The position numbers and the translations under genes were made by a program. This document shows, piece by piece, positions 51,037-59,431 of a stretch of DNA of 64,000 nucleotides. Below the pieces are notes generated by a model. The model worked only from the letters and a program-made list of their open reading frames with translations. It was not told the origin of the DNA and searched no databases. The stretch covers positions 6,083,501 through 6,147,500 of the forward strand of contig NZ_CP127173.1 of assembly GCF_030264295.1 (NCBI RefSeq), read 5' to 3'. The stretch's first letter is position 1. Every line of letters begins with the position of its first letter. The DNA comes from Amycolatopsis nalaikhensis (lineage in GTDB: Bacteria; Actinomycetota; Actinomycetes; Mycobacteriales; Pseudonocardiaceae).

Positions 51037-52266
51037 ATGGCGGATCTCAAGGTGGACGTCGACCCGGCCGAAGCCGGCTTCGACGCGGCGCGGCTTTCCC
51101 GGATCGACGCGCACTTCGACCGGTATGTCGAAAATGGACGGTTGCCGGGCTGGCTCGCGGTGGTGAGCAGGCACGGCCGCATCGTGCACGTCGGCCGAGG
51201 CGGCGCGCGGGACGTCGAAGCCGGGCTGCCGGTGGAGACGGACACGCTGTGGCGCATCTTCTCGATGACGAAGCCGATCACGTCGGTGGCGGCGATGATG
51301 CTGGCCGAAGAGGGCCTGCTGGAGCTGGACGACCCGATTTCGCGCTGGCTGCCGGAGTTCGCGGCGCCGCGGGTGTTCGTCAAGGGGTCGGCGCTGAAGC
51401 CGCTGACCGAACCGGCGACGTCCCCGATCCGCGTGTGGCACCTGCTGACGCACACGGCGGGCCTGACGTACGGCTTCCACCACGGGCACCCGGTGGACGC
51501 GATGTACCGAGCGGCGGGCTTCGAGTGGGGCACGCCGCCGGGCCTCGACTTGGCGGCGTGTTGTGAGCGGTGGGCGGCGTTGCCATTGGTGTTCCAGCCG
51601 GGCGCGGAGTGGAACTACTCGGTGGCGACGGACGTGCTGGGGCGCGTCGTCGAGGTGGTGTCCGGGCAGCCGCTGGACGAGTTCTTCGCGTCGCGGATCT
51701 TCGCGCCGTTGGGGATGACGGACACGGGTTTCGTGGCATCGTCACCTTCGCGCCTGGCGGCGCTGTATGTGCCGGACCCGGGTTCGGGCCGGGCGGTGCG
51801 CAACGACGCGTTCGGCCGCTTGGGCACGTCCCAGCCGACGTGCCTCTCGGGCGGCGGCGGGTTGGTGTCCTCGGCGGCGGACTACTGGCGCTTCACGGAG
51901 ATGCTGCTGCGCGGCGGCGAACTCGACGGCGAGCGGCTGTTGTCCCCGCGAACGGTGTCGCTGATGGCTTCGAACCACTTGCCGGGGCACGTGGACCTGG
52001 AAGCGTTCGGGCGGCCGTTGTTCGCGGAGATGCCGTTCGACGGGCACGGGTTCGGGTTGGGGTTCTCGGTGCTGGAGGACCCGGTGAAGGCGCGGACGTT
52101 GTCGTCGGAGGGGGAGTTCGCTTGGGGTGGAGCCGCTTCTACGGCGTTTTGGGTGGATCCGGATGAGGACCTGACCGTCGGGTTTTATACGCAGCTGTTG
52201 CCGTCGAGCACCTACCGGCTGCGGCCGCAGTTGCGGCAGCTGGTCTACCAAGCGCTGGTGGACTGA
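51037..52266 (+). CDS. Serine hydrolase of the beta-lactamase family (class C/EstB-like)
   Basis: A 409-residue enzyme with the SxxK nucleophile motif as FSMTKPITS (Ser76, Lys79), a YSV-type second motif in WNYSVATDVLG, and a C-terminal region with GHGFGLGFSVLEDP and WGGAASTAFWVDP. No signal peptide is evident, so it should act in the cytoplasm. This group includes esterases and D-alanyl-peptidase relatives rather than drug resistance beta-lactamases. It follows the SIP gene by 9 bp. Its end overlaps the convergent nuclease-like gene by 22 bp. Confidence 0.9.
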   Translation: MADLKVDVDPAEAGFDAARLSRIDAHFDRYVENGRLPGWLAVVSRHGRIVHVGRGGARDVEAGLPVETDTLWRIFSMTKPITSVAAMMLAEEGLLELDDPISRWLPEFAAPRVFVKGSALKPLTEPATSPIRVWHLLTHTAGLTYGFHHGHPVDAMYRAAGFEWGTPPGLDLAACCERWAALPLVFQPGAEWNYSVATDVLGRVVEVVSGQPLDEFFASRIFAPLGMTDTGFVASSPSRLAALYVPDPGSGRAVRNDAFGRLGTSQPTCLSGGGGLVSSAADYWRFTEMLLRGGELDGERLLSPRTVSLMASNHLPGHVDLEAFGRPLFAEMPFDGHGFGLGFSVLEDPVKARTLSSEGEFAWGGAASTAFWVDPDEDLTVGFYTQLLPSSTYRLRPQLRQLVYQALVD

Positions 52267-53408
52267 GCGGGCGCGACCGGTTCGGCGACCTGGGGACGCG
52301 CGGCGGCGAGGTACCTCGCCACCGTGCTCCGCAGGTGGTCGGCGTGCTGGTAGATGTCTTCGACGGTCGTGATCGGCAGGCGGGTTTCGACCTTGTTTTC
52401 GTCGAACACGCCGAGGTACTTCTTCGACCGGTTGAACCACAGCCGGGCGATGGGCTTGCGGTTGTTGTCGTCCAGTAGAACCCCGAAGTACGTCTGGGTG
52501 TCGCGCGCCGCGACCCGGGCGGCGGGCACCTCGGCGCAGACGATGGCGCGGACGATCCGGTAACCCTCGAGCTCCTCCTCCGTCGTGACGACGCGTTCCC
52601 CTTCTTCGGCGGGACCGCTGCCGTCAACGGCTTCCGGCTGCGACTGCTCGGGTCGGGCGGTGGTGCCGCTCGACACGCTCACGTAGGAGTCGGGCCCGCC
52701 CAACGCGTTCTTCAGCCGGTCGTTGACCTGCTCGTTCAGGAACTGCCGGGCCGCCTTGCTCACCAGCGGCCCGAACTGATCACGGACCCGCTGGGTGAAG
52801 GGACCTTCGTAGACCCTTGTCGTCAAGAACTTCACCCAGTCGTCCTCCGGCTCCTTGAACTGCGCCGCGAGGATGCGCTTGAGCTGGCCGATGTACTTCA
52901 GCTCGCCCGCGGCGCTGATGACCGAGTCGAGGTCGAAGGACTCCTTGGTGAGCTTGGCCAGTTCGGGCAGCAGCGTCTCGTCGATGTCGGCGAAGTCCAG
53001 CACGAGAAACGGCTTGGCGTCCATCCGATTCGGGGCGTCGAGATCGGTGTAGAACTCGTACACCTGTCCGTTCGTCAGGACGGCGATCCTGGCGTTCGTG
53101 ACCGCGAAGTAGCGGAAGAGCTGGGAAGCGTGTTCGATGCGGAGCGGATCGTTGATCTTCTTGGCCTCGACGAGAACCTGCACCTGGCCGTCGTGCACGA
53201 TCGCGTAGTCGATCTTTTCGCCTCGCTTGGTCCCCACGTCGGCGGTGAACTCGGGAATGACTTCGGCCGGGTTGAACACGTCGTAACCGAGCACGGTGCT
53301 GATGAACGGCATCACGAAGGCGTTCTTGGTCGCTTCTTCGGTCTCGATGCCCTCTTTGTGCTTGCGGATCTTCAGGGCGAGTGCTTGAGCGCGCTCCGCG
53401 ATGTCCAT
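52245..53408 (-). CDS. HsdR N-terminal-like (PD-D/ExK) protein, orphan
   Basis: A 387-residue protein resembling the N-terminal nuclease domain of type I restriction HsdR. The start is IAERAQALALKIRKHKEGIETEEATKNAF with FVMPFISTVLGYDVFNP, followed by the catalytic core KIDYAIVHDGQVQVLVEAKK, with Asp, Glu and Lys in PD-(D/E)xK order. After about 250 comes a separate Ser/Thr/Glu linker and a C-terminal domain (YFGVLLDDNNRKPIARLWFNRSKKYLGVF). No helicase motor, HsdM or HsdS is nearby. A solitary role in defence or DNA repair is possible. ATG 53408 begins MDIAERAQ. Confidence 0.8.
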   Translation of the reverse strand: MDIAERAQALALKIRKHKEGIETEEATKNAFVMPFISTVLGYDVFNPAEVIPEFTADVGTKRGEKIDYAIVHDGQVQVLVEAKKINDPLRIEHASQLFRYFAVTNARIAVLTNGQVYEFYTDLDAPNRMDAKPFLVLDFADIDETLLPELAKLTKESFDLDSVISAAGELKYIGQLKRILAAQFKEPEDDWVKFLTTRVYEGPFTQRVRDQFGPLVSKAARQFLNEQVNDRLKNALGGPDSYVSVSSGTTARPEQSQPEAVDGSGPAEEGERVVTTEEELEGYRIVRAIVCAEVPAARVAARDTQTYFGVLLDDNNRKPIARLWFNRSKKYLGVFDENKVETRLPITTVEDIYQHADHLRSTVARYLAAARPQVAEPVAPAQSTSAW

Positions 53409-53550
53409 TCCGGTGCCGTTCTGTGCGGGAACGTGGGTGCCCTGCCTGGATCGGTGACCCGGTCCCGTCTGTTACCGGCGGAGGCAAAAGAAAATCAGTG
53501 ATGAATCCACAGCCTCGGCAACCGGGTGGCAAATCCTCGACGCTCTTCCG

Positions 53551-54087
53551 CTACCGGGCACGCAGCGATTGAGCTTCGTGCAGCAGCACTTCCGCCTCCG
53601 CCAGGCCTTCCGCGATCACCTGACGGCCACCGGCGTCGTCGAGCAGCTCCTGCACCGGGCGGTTGTCCGCGAAATACACCGCCGTGAAGCGGTCGAACCC
53701 GCGGTCCAGGGCCGCTTCGCCCAGCATGTGCACCAACGCCGATGCCAGCCCCACCCGGCGCCAGGCCGGGGTCACCGCCGCCGCGATCTCCGCCACCCCC
53801 GGTGTCCTCGTGGCTTCGTAGCGGGCGATCGCCACTCCCTTGCCTTCGCCGTCTCGGGCGACCAGCGCGAACCTCTGCCGGTAGTCGAGGTCCGTCAGGC
53901 GGTCCAGGAGGCGCTGGGTCACCCGGGGCGCCGTGCCGCAGAACCGGCGGCGCAACGTCACCGCGTCGGCGGTCCGGATCGCCTCGCCCAGCTCCGGCGC
54001 GTCCTCGCGGGTCAACGGCCGGACCCGCGCCCGGCGGCCGTTCCTCAGGCGGAGTGTGCGGTCGAATCCCCGCGGTGGTTCCGTCAC
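53551..54087 (-). CDS. GNAT family N-acetyltransferase
   Basis: A 178-residue acetyltransferase: RLRNGRRARVRPLTREDAPEL start, GVAIARYEATRTPGVAEIAAAVTPAWRRVGLASALV with the acetyl-CoA pyrophosphate loop near residue 110-125, and FTAVYFADNRPVQELLDDAGGRQV. Similar domains stand at the C-end of acetyl-CoA-synthetase-like Pat proteins, but here it is alone. GTG 54087 begins VTEPPRGFDRTLRLRNG and is chosen because it gives a complete GNAT fold; a much longer open frame upstream is not coding. The gene is divergent from the flavin monooxygenase 93 bp away. Confidence 0.82.
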   Translation of the reverse strand: MTEPPRGFDRTLRLRNGRRARVRPLTREDAPELGEAIRTADAVTLRRRFCGTAPRVTQRLLDRLTDLDYRQRFALVARDGEGKGVAIARYEATRTPGVAEIAAAVTPAWRRVGLASALVHMLGEAALDRGFDRFTAVYFADNRPVQELLDDAGGRQVIAEGLAEAEVLLHEAQSLRAR

Positions 54088-54180
54088 CGGGCCCAGCCTA
54101 GCGACGCCCGATCGGCCGCCCGATCGGGCTTGCCCCGTCGAGTACGTTGGCAGCAAAGGGTTTCCGGGGGAGGGGCGGCC

Positions 54181-55410
54181 ATGCGGCGGATCGGGATCGT
54201 CGGAGCGGGGCAAGCGGGGTTGGTCCTCGCCATCGGATTGCGCCGACTGGGCTACGACGTCACCGTGTTCGCCGAACGCTCCGCCGCCGACGTGCGAGCC
54301 GGAGGGCTCGTCTCGAACCAGTGCCTGTTCCACCCCGCCCTCGAACGGGAACGCGAACTCGGCATCAACTTCTGGGACGGCCAAGCCCCGCCCGTGGGCG
54401 AAGTCGCCTTCGCCGCCGCCGGGGAGGGCGTCGAACCCTCGATGTCCTGGCGCGTCGCGCTCGATCGGCCGGCTCAGTCCGTCGACCAGCGCGTCAAGGT
54501 CTCCGACTGGATGGCCGAGTTCGAACGCCTCGGCGGCGACCTGCGCCTCCGCCGCGTCACCCCGGACGACCTCGAAGAATGCGCCCGCGAGTTCGAGCTC
54601 CTCATCGTCGCCGCCGGGCGGGGGCCGCAGTTCGACGCCCTCTTCCCGCGCGACGACGAGCGGTCGCCCTACCGCGAGCCGCAACGCGCGATCGGCATCC
54701 TCTACGTCGCCGGGACGCTCGACGCCGTTCCCGGCCTCACCTTCGGCATGGCCCCCGTGGGCGAGTTCTTCCTGCTGCCCGTGCTCTCGGTGCACGGACC
54801 CGTGCACGGCATCGGCTTCTTCGGCCTGCCCGGCGGCCCGATGGACGTCTGGGACGACGTGGCCGACGTCGACCAGCACTACGAGACCGCGCGGAAACTG
54901 CTGCGCGCGCACTACCCGTGGCAGGCCGGGCTGCTCGACCACGCTCACCCCGTCGCCCCGACCGAGCTGCTGCACGGCCGGATCACGCCGATCGTGCGCC
55001 ACCCGGTCGGCACGCTGCCGTCCGGGGCGAAGGTGCTCGCCATGGGCGACACCGCCGTGACCAACGACCCGGTCGGCGGCCAGGGCGCCAACATGGCCGC
55101 CCGCGCGGCGCGCGCCTACCAGGAGGCCATCGTCGAGCGCGCCGACCGGCCGTTCGACCAGGAGTTCATGCACGACGCCTTCGCCCGCTACTGGCGGCAC
55201 GCCCGGCACGCGACGCGCTTCACCAACGACCTCCTGGCCCCGCCGCCGGAGCACGTACTGGCCACTTTGGACACCGCGCAGCGCGTTCCCGAAGTGGCGC
55301 ACCGGTTCGCGCACCTCTTCGAGAACCCGGCCGGCTACGAGGGCTGGCTGGCCGACCCCCAGGCCGCGTACGCCTACCTCGAAGAGGGGGCGGCCCGGCC
55401 CGTCACGTAA
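54181..55410 (+). CDS. StyA-like FAD-dependent monooxygenase
   Basis: A 409-residue flavoprotein with the Rossmann start RRIGIVGAGQAGLVLAIGLRRLGYDVTVFAER, AGGLVSNQCLFHPALERE, and the second FAD motif GDTAVTNDPVGGQGANMAARAAR near residue 297. This pattern is that of styrene/indole monooxygenase oxygenase components. No reductase (StyB) gene is present in the window. Such orphan StyA proteins are frequent in actinomycetes and can produce indole oxide or indigo-type products. Its 3' end overlaps the convergent WYL regulator by 37 bp. The real substrate is unknown. Confidence 0.87.
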   Translation: MRRIGIVGAGQAGLVLAIGLRRLGYDVTVFAERSAADVRAGGLVSNQCLFHPALERERELGINFWDGQAPPVGEVAFAAAGEGVEPSMSWRVALDRPAQSVDQRVKVSDWMAEFERLGGDLRLRRVTPDDLEECAREFELLIVAAGRGPQFDALFPRDDERSPYREPQRAIGILYVAGTLDAVPGLTFGMAPVGEFFLLPVLSVHGPVHGIGFFGLPGGPMDVWDDVADVDQHYETARKLLRAHYPWQAGLLDHAHPVAPTELLHGRITPIVRHPVGTLPSGAKVLAMGDTAVTNDPVGGQGANMAARAARAYQEAIVERADRPFDQEFMHDAFARYWRHARHATRFTNDLLAPPPEHVLATLDTAQRVPEVAHRFAHLFENPAGYEGWLADPQAAYAYLEEGAARPVT

Positions 55411-56351
55411 CGGTCCGCGATCGCGGCGGCCCGATCGTGCAGGGCGGTGCGCAACCATTGTGGTGAAAGGACTTCCGCGTCCGCGGCGAGTTGCCACAGC
55501 GCCCATTCGGCGTGCCTCGCGTCCTGAAAGGACACCTCCAGGAGATCCGGTTCTCCGCGGTGGACGGCGAGTGCGGTGGCCACCAGCTCGTCGCGCCGCG
55601 CCGGTGCCACCCGGACCAGCACCGTGACCTGGTCGCCGCCGGTCCGGAAGCGCGTGCCGCGGTCCCGCCACGCTCGGTCCAGGTCGACGCCGTCCGGGCG
55701 CGTCGCGGGTTCGTCGAGCTCCTCGGCCGCCAGCACCCGCGCCAGCCGGTAGGTGCGGTCCGCGCCCGACCGCGTCGCCAGCAGGTAACCCTGGCCGCGC
55801 ACGGTGACCAGGCCGATCGGGTCCACCGTGCGCCACCGCGGTGCCTGGTCCACCGCCGCGTAGCGGATGCGCAGCCGGTGCCCGGCGAACACCGCGCGCC
55901 GGACTTCGCTCACCACGGCGTCGGGCACCTCCTCGGCCTCCACGCGCCGCTCGAGCAGGTCCGAGTCCGGGTCGACGAGCAGCCGCCGCGCCGCCCCGGC
56001 CGCCGTCTCCCGCTGACTTTCGGGGAGCGCGTCGACCACCTTGAGCATCGCCGAAGCGAGCGCCGACCCGAGGCCGAACACCTGCGCGCCCCGCTGTGAT
56101 CCGGCGACCAGCAGGGCCAGCGCCTCGTCGTGGTTCAGTCCGGTGAGCTCGGTCCGGAACCCGGGCAGCAACGCGAAACCGCCGTGACGGCCGCGTTCGG
56201 CGTAGACCGGGACCCCGGCCGCGGACAGCGCGTCGATGTCCCGCAACACGGTGCGGGTGGACACCTCCAGCTCACGGGCGAGCCTGGCCGCGGACAACCG
56301 GCCGTGCCGCCGCAGCAGGAGGACCAGCGAGACCAGCCGGTCGGCGCGCAT
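55374..56351 (-). CDS. WYL-domain transcriptional regulator
   Basis: A 325-residue regulator: an HTH_11/DeoR-like start MRADRLVSLVLLLRRHGRLS followed by ARLARELEVSTRTVLRDIDALSAAGVPVYAERG, then a WYL domain with RLRIRYAAVDQAPRWRTVDPIGLV and LLATRSGADRTYRLARVLA, and a C-terminal WCX-type part. WYL domains bind nucleic-acid or ligand signals. It is divergent from a RidA gene; a nested inverted repeat lies in between, next to its start. Its ATG at 56351 begins directly at the DNA-binding domain. Confidence 0.88.
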   Translation of the reverse strand: MRADRLVSLVLLLRRHGRLSAARLARELEVSTRTVLRDIDALSAAGVPVYAERGRHGGFALLPGFRTELTGLNHDEALALLVAGSQRGAQVFGLGSALASAMLKVVDALPESQRETAAGAARRLLVDPDSDLLERRVEAEEVPDAVVSEVRRAVFAGHRLRIRYAAVDQAPRWRTVDPIGLVTVRGQGYLLATRSGADRTYRLARVLAAEELDEPATRPDGVDLDRAWRDRGTRFRTGGDQVTVLVRVAPARRDELVATALAVHRGEPDLLEVSFQDARHAEWALWQLAADAEVLSPQWLRTALHDRAAAIADRYVTGRAAPSSR

Positions 56352-56363
56352 GCGGAAAACCTA

Positions 56364-56397
56364 CCGGAATACCCGACACAGGATGTCGTGATTCCGG
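56364..56397. promoter_or_regulatory. Nested inverted repeat between WYL regulator and RidA genes
   Basis: CCGGAAT (56364-56370) pairs with ATTCCGG (56391-56397), and inside CGACA (56374-56378) pairs with TGTCG (56384-56388). The 34-bp near-palindrome lies 12 bp before the WYL gene start, and 38 bp before the divergent RidA gene. It is a likely operator of the WYL regulator. Confidence 0.6.
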
Positions 56398-56435
56398 TGC
56401 GAGGCTGCCCCGCGAAACGACGGAATGGAGCTGAA

Positions 56436-56837
56436 GTGGCAGTGGAACGAACGGCCGTCAACCCGGTGCCGTGGTCCGTGGAGCTGGGGTTCAACCAGGG
56501 CGAGCTGGTCTCCGGGCACACCCGCACGCTGTACTGCTCGGGGCAGACCGCGATGGACGGCGACGGCAAACCCCAGCACGACGGCGACCTGGCCGCGCAG
56601 CTGGCGCTGAGCCTGGACAACCTCGAAGCCGTGCTCGGCGAGGCCGGGATGGCCCTGGCGAACCTGGTCCGGCTGAACGTCTACACGACCGACGTCGACC
56701 TGCTGTTCGCGCACTATGGCGTGCTGGCGTCCCGGCTCGGGGCCGCGGGGGCCGCCCCGGCGACGACGATGCTCGGGGTGACCCGGCTGGCGATCCCCGG
56801 CCAGCTGGTCGAACTCGAAGGCACGGCCGTGGCGTGA
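56436..56837 (+). CDS. RidA family protein (YjgF/UK114)
   Basis: Reactive imine/enamine deaminase family. The 133-residue product has VERTAVNPVPWSVELGFNQG, the LYCSGQTAMDGDGKPQHDGDLAAQLALSLDNLEAVL helix, NLVRLNVYTTDVD with the conserved Arg, and TTMLGVTRLAIPGQLVELEGTAVA. The Arg that contacts the carboxylate in RidA corresponds to that in LVRLNVYTTD. GTG 56436 has GGAG upstream. It is divergent from the WYL regulator and probably regulated by it. Confidence 0.87.
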   Translation: MAVERTAVNPVPWSVELGFNQGELVSGHTRTLYCSGQTAMDGDGKPQHDGDLAAQLALSLDNLEAVLGEAGMALANLVRLNVYTTDVDLLFAHYGVLASRLGAAGAAPATTMLGVTRLAIPGQLVELEGTAVA

Positions 56838-56841
56838 CGGG

Positions 56842-57780
56842 CTACGAAACCTTGATGAGGGGCGCGTCCCGGGACGCTTTCCGGAACCCGACGCTGTAGT
56901 ACAGCCCGCGCGCTGCGGGGTGGCCCGGGGCGCCCAGGCAGGCGACCGTGGCGTGCGTGGCTCCGGCCGCGCGCGCCCGGTGCAGCCCGTGCAGGAGCAT
57001 CGCCCGGGCCAGGCCCCGGCGCCGGTAGGCCGGGTGCGTCCCGACCGGTTCGAATTCGGCCGTCCGGTTCACCTGGTCGAGCCACAGGATCGCCGAGCAC
57101 GCCATCGTGCCGTCCGGGGCCTCCACCAGGATGTGCAGGTCACCGCGGTACGCCGAGGTTTTCCGGACACCTTCGTAGCTCTCGGCGGTGTACGTCGAAG
57201 GACTCCAGGCGTCGACGTGGGCCCTCACCGCGGCTTCCGGTCCGGCCTCGTCGGCGGTCCGGAACCGGAAGCCGTCCGGCAGGGCGGGCTCTTCGACGTC
57301 GGTGAGGTCGCGCTCGTTGAGCTGGGTCCACGAGCCCGTGTCGCCGAGCGCGGCCGGGTCGGTCTCGTAGCCGTGTGCCGTCCAGCGTCGCAGGGCGAAC
57401 TCGTCGGCGGCGCCCGGCAGCACCGTGCGTACCAGGCCCGCCGCGGTGGTGTCGTACCAGTCGATCACCTCGTCGACCAGCTCCGCGTGGTCCGGGTGGA
57501 CCTGGTGCGCCAGGTACGCGCCGGTGACGTCCTTGACCGAACCGTCGTCGCGCCGCACCCGGCGCGGGAGCTGCGCCCAGCCCCACGCCACCAGGTCACC
57601 GCCGTCGAACCACAGCCGGCGCCGCCAGCTCGCGCCGTCGGCGGCGTGGCCCTTGCCCCAGTTCCAGGCCAGCTCGCCGAACGACGCGTCGGCGTTCACC
57701 AAGTCCGGGCGCGTGGCGGTGACGCGCTGGGCCAGGCCCTGCATGAGCTGCACGTCCTCGGCGGTGAGAAGGTCGGTCAC
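56842..57780 (-). CDS. GNAT acetyltransferase with two GNAT-like halves
   Basis: A 312-residue protein. The N-terminal half (about 1-180) has weak GNAT features (FGELAWNWGKGH, GAYLAHQVHPDHAELVDEVIDWY). The C-terminal half carries a full acetyl-CoA site FEPVGTHPAYRRRGLARAMLLHGLHRARAAGATHATVACLG (seen in parts). It does not look like mycothiol synthase despite the two-domain length. GTG 57780 starts VTDLLTAEDVQ. It is convergent with RidA (4-bp gap) and follows the secreted hydrolase by about 44 bp. Substrate unknown. Confidence 0.82.
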   Translation of the reverse strand: MTDLLTAEDVQLMQGLAQRVTATRPDLVNADASFGELAWNWGKGHAADGASWRRRLWFDGGDLVAWGWAQLPRRVRRDDGSVKDVTGAYLAHQVHPDHAELVDEVIDWYDTTAAGLVRTVLPGAADEFALRRWTAHGYETDPAALGDTGSWTQLNERDLTDVEEPALPDGFRFRTADEAGPEAAVRAHVDAWSPSTYTAESYEGVRKTSAYRGDLHILVEAPDGTMACSAILWLDQVNRTAEFEPVGTHPAYRRRGLARAMLLHGLHRARAAGATHATVACLGAPGHPAARGLYYSVGFRKASRDAPLIKVS

Positions 57781-57823
57781 AGTCCGCCACTGTGTCAGGA
57801 CGCCGCACCGCCGTCGAACCGAT

Positions 57824-59254
57824 TTACGCCGGAGCGCAGACGGTGCCCGGCGCGGGAACGGCACCGGTGGTGAAGTAGCGGTCCAGCCAGGCGTCCACGC
57901 ACGCGCTCTTGCCGCGCGAGCCGTGGCCGTAGGTGTCGAGGCTGAGCAGGCGGGCGTTGCCGAGCAGCCGTTCCGTCCGCCGCGCCCCGGCGTACGGGGT
58001 TTCCAGGTCGCCCTGGCGGTTCGCCAGCAACAGGATCGGTGCCGTGGGCCGGTTCCACGGCCCGGCGTAACGACCGGTGTCGGCGACGTCCCACGTGGCG
58101 CACGGCAGCGTCTTGTAGACGTCGTACGGGCCGAAGCCGCGCCCGACCCGGTCGGCCTTGCGGGCGTAGTCCCACCAGACGGCGGGATCGCGCGGGTTGT
58201 CCGCGTCGGAGCACAACGTCGCCCCGCCGCCCAGCAGGGAGTCGACGTCTGGAAGTGCGCCGCCGGCCGCCGGGGCGTGGGTGGCCGGGTCCGTCAGCGC
58301 CCGCAGGAAGGCGGCCAGTTCCGGGGCGGACCGGGCGTCGGTCAGGTAGTCGTGGATCCGGCTGATGGCGCTCTGGTAGGTGACGACGACCTGGCGTCCG
58401 GTCGTGTCGGTCACCGTGATCGGGCCGCGTTCGAGCCGGTCGAGGATCTCGTCGTAGTCGAAGGGACAGTCCTCGCCGCAGACGTCCAAAAAGGACTGGA
58501 GAGAGCGTGGACCGTCCTCGAAGCCGCGGAGGCGGTAGCTCATCGGCGCGGAGCCGGTCGTCCAGCGCTCGGGATCGTCGACGGCGTCGAGGGCGAGCGA
58601 TCCGGCGCGGCCCGGGAAGAGGTTGGCGTAGGTCTCGCCGAGGAAGGTGCCGTAGGACTTCCCGTAGTACCGGAGTTTCGACTGGCCGAACGCGGCGCGC
58701 AGGCGGTCGAGGTCGCGGGCGATCGTGCCGGTGGAGAGGTGGTTCGCGAGCGGGCCCGCGTTCCGTTCGCAGAGGTCGGTGACGGTCTTCGTGTCGGCGA
58801 TCTGCTGCCGCTCGGCGTCGCGGGTGAGCGGGAACGTGCCGAGCGCGCGTCGCAGGACTTCCAGCTGCGACGGGTCGGTGAAGCAGTGGATCTTCGAGCT
58901 GGCGCCGACGCCGCGCGGGTCGAACCCGACGATGTCGAAGCGCCGGTGCAGCTCGGGCGTCAGGACCGGGGCGAACCGGCCGGACGAGCCGGGGCCGCCG
59001 GGGTTGGAGAAGATGGTGCCCAGCTTGCGGGCCTGGTCGGTGGCGGGCAGGCGGCTCACCGCGATCCGGACGGCGCCCGCCGAAGGGTCCTGATAGGACA
59101 GTGGGACGTCGAGGTGGCCGCACTGGTACCCGGCCTGGCACGAGTCTTCCCAGACGATTCCGGCGGGGCTCGCCGCGGCTACGGGCGCGCTCAAGGCGAC
59201 CGCGCTCGCAGCGGCCCCCAGAGCCAGCGCGACACGGAGTTTCCGAGGGTTCAT
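57824..59254 (-). CDS. Secreted alpha/beta hydrolase, tripeptidyl aminopeptidase (TAP) type
   Basis: A 476-residue exported hydrolase: signal peptide MNPRKLRVALALGAAASAVA with cleavage near PVAAASPA, then LDVPLSYQDPSAGAVRIAVSRL and GTIFSNPGGPGSSGRF (oxyanion region). Next come RFDIVGFDPRGVGASS, the nucleophile elbow YYGKSYGTFLGETYANLFPG and, at the end, the TAP-like module LLSLDTYGHGSRGKSACVDAWLDRYF with the catalytic His. Even cysteine spacing suggests disulfides. These enzymes act outside the cell on peptides or esters. The gene is preceded by copy 2 of the palindromic element. Confidence 0.9.
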   Translation of the reverse strand: MNPRKLRVALALGAAASAVALSAPVAAASPAGIVWEDSCQAGYQCGHLDVPLSYQDPSAGAVRIAVSRLPATDQARKLGTIFSNPGGPGSSGRFAPVLTPELHRRFDIVGFDPRGVGASSKIHCFTDPSQLEVLRRALGTFPLTRDAERQQIADTKTVTDLCERNAGPLANHLSTGTIARDLDRLRAAFGQSKLRYYGKSYGTFLGETYANLFPGRAGSLALDAVDDPERWTTGSAPMSYRLRGFEDGPRSLQSFLDVCGEDCPFDYDEILDRLERGPITVTDTTGRQVVVTYQSAISRIHDYLTDARSAPELAAFLRALTDPATHAPAAGGALPDVDSLLGGGATLCSDADNPRDPAVWWDYARKADRVGRGFGPYDVYKTLPCATWDVADTGRYAGPWNRPTAPILLLANRQGDLETPYAGARRTERLLGNARLLSLDTYGHGSRGKSACVDAWLDRYFTTGAVPAPGTVCAPA

Positions 59255-59337
59255 GCGCCCGATCGTCCCGCCCGCGCCCGGGGCGGCACCCTGGTGCGAG
59301 CCGCCGGATCCGGGGTAGGGGAGGCCTCACCGCGGGG

Positions 59338-59430
59338 CCAAGCGCCCCAATGTGGCCTTCGGTGCGTGTGACGCACCCAAGGCGGCCTTCGGTGCGTCAG
59401 ACGCAACCAAGGCCGCCTTGGGGCGCTTGG
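59338..59430. repeat. Dispersed palindromic element, copy 2
   Basis: Outer arms CCAAGCGCCCCAA (59338-59350) and TTGGGGCGCTTGG (59418-59430) are exact 13-bp complements. The 87-bp core from 59341 matches copy 1 at 36893-36979 except at two positions. It ends 1 bp from the stop of the LLM oxidoreductase. The rest of 59255-59337 holds no gene, only the promoter side of the hydrolase. Confidence 0.93.
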
Positions 59431-59431
59431 G

